5,056 nt of DNA, taken from Defluviitaleaceae bacterium (GTDB lineage: Bacteria > Bacillota > Clostridia > Lachnospirales > WQUN01). The notes under the pieces were generated by a model that saw nothing but the letters and a program-made list of their open reading frames with translations, ran no database searches and was not told the DNA's origin. The translations under genes were made by a program, and so were the position numbers. Of the stretch, positions 5,040 through 5,056 are shown one piece after another (the stretch's first letter is position 1; the number at the start of each line of letters is the position of its first letter). Where the stretch lies: positions 1 through 5,056 of the forward strand of contig WRKK01000157.1 of the NCBI GenBank assembly GCA_009782245.1. The letters are read 5' to 3'.

Positions 5040-5056
5040 CTGACCGCCGTCAGACG

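Overview
The window suggests a low-to-moderate GC bacterium, most likely of the Bacillota (clostridial side). The reasons are strong AGGAG-type ribosome binding sites, canonical sigma-A-like promoters, a paired pdxS-pdxT vitamin B6 operon, a HicAB toxin-antitoxin cassette and a tex gene that closely follow Bacillota family patterns. The assignment to a lower rank cannot be made from the sequence.

Layout, left to right. Bases 1-160 hold a nested palindromic intergenic repeat and no gene. Bases 161-1596 carry a leftward operon, pdxS then pdxT, joined by a 4-base ATGA overlap. It encodes the two subunits of the ribose-5-phosphate-dependent pyridoxal 5'-phosphate synthase. A strong extended -10 promoter lies at 1632-1661 on the minus strand. 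Bases 1606-1861 are a divergent intergenic region with a 19-bp-arm inverted repeat that touches the -35 box of a rightward promoter (1811-1839). From there a rightward cluster runs: a 33-codon open frame resembling only the C-terminal ribbon-helix-helix part of HicB (1862-1963), hicA (1981-2169), hicB (2188-2580) and tex (2597-4873). Gaps between genes in this cluster are only 16-18 bases and no terminator is visible between them, so they are probably co-transcribed. Bases 4874-5056 are intergenic and filled with palindromic repeats of the same family as the left edge.

How the genes work together. PdxS and PdxT form one enzyme complex: PdxT releases ammonia from glutamine and PdxS uses it to build PLP. 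HicA is an mRNA-interfering toxin neutralised by HicB. HicB is expected to repress its own promoter through its C-terminal DNA-binding domain. The most unusual point is the extra miniature HicB-tail frame between the promoter and hicA. It could be a relic of an older hicB, or a free DNA-binding or dimerising peptide that adds another layer of control. Tex, a housekeeping RNA-binding transcription accessory factor, sits downstream of the toxin-antitoxin pair and carries two unusual DKT/DKS-type low-complexity insertions. The rest of the window is ordinary; no wholly new system is evident beyond the HicB-tail arrangement.
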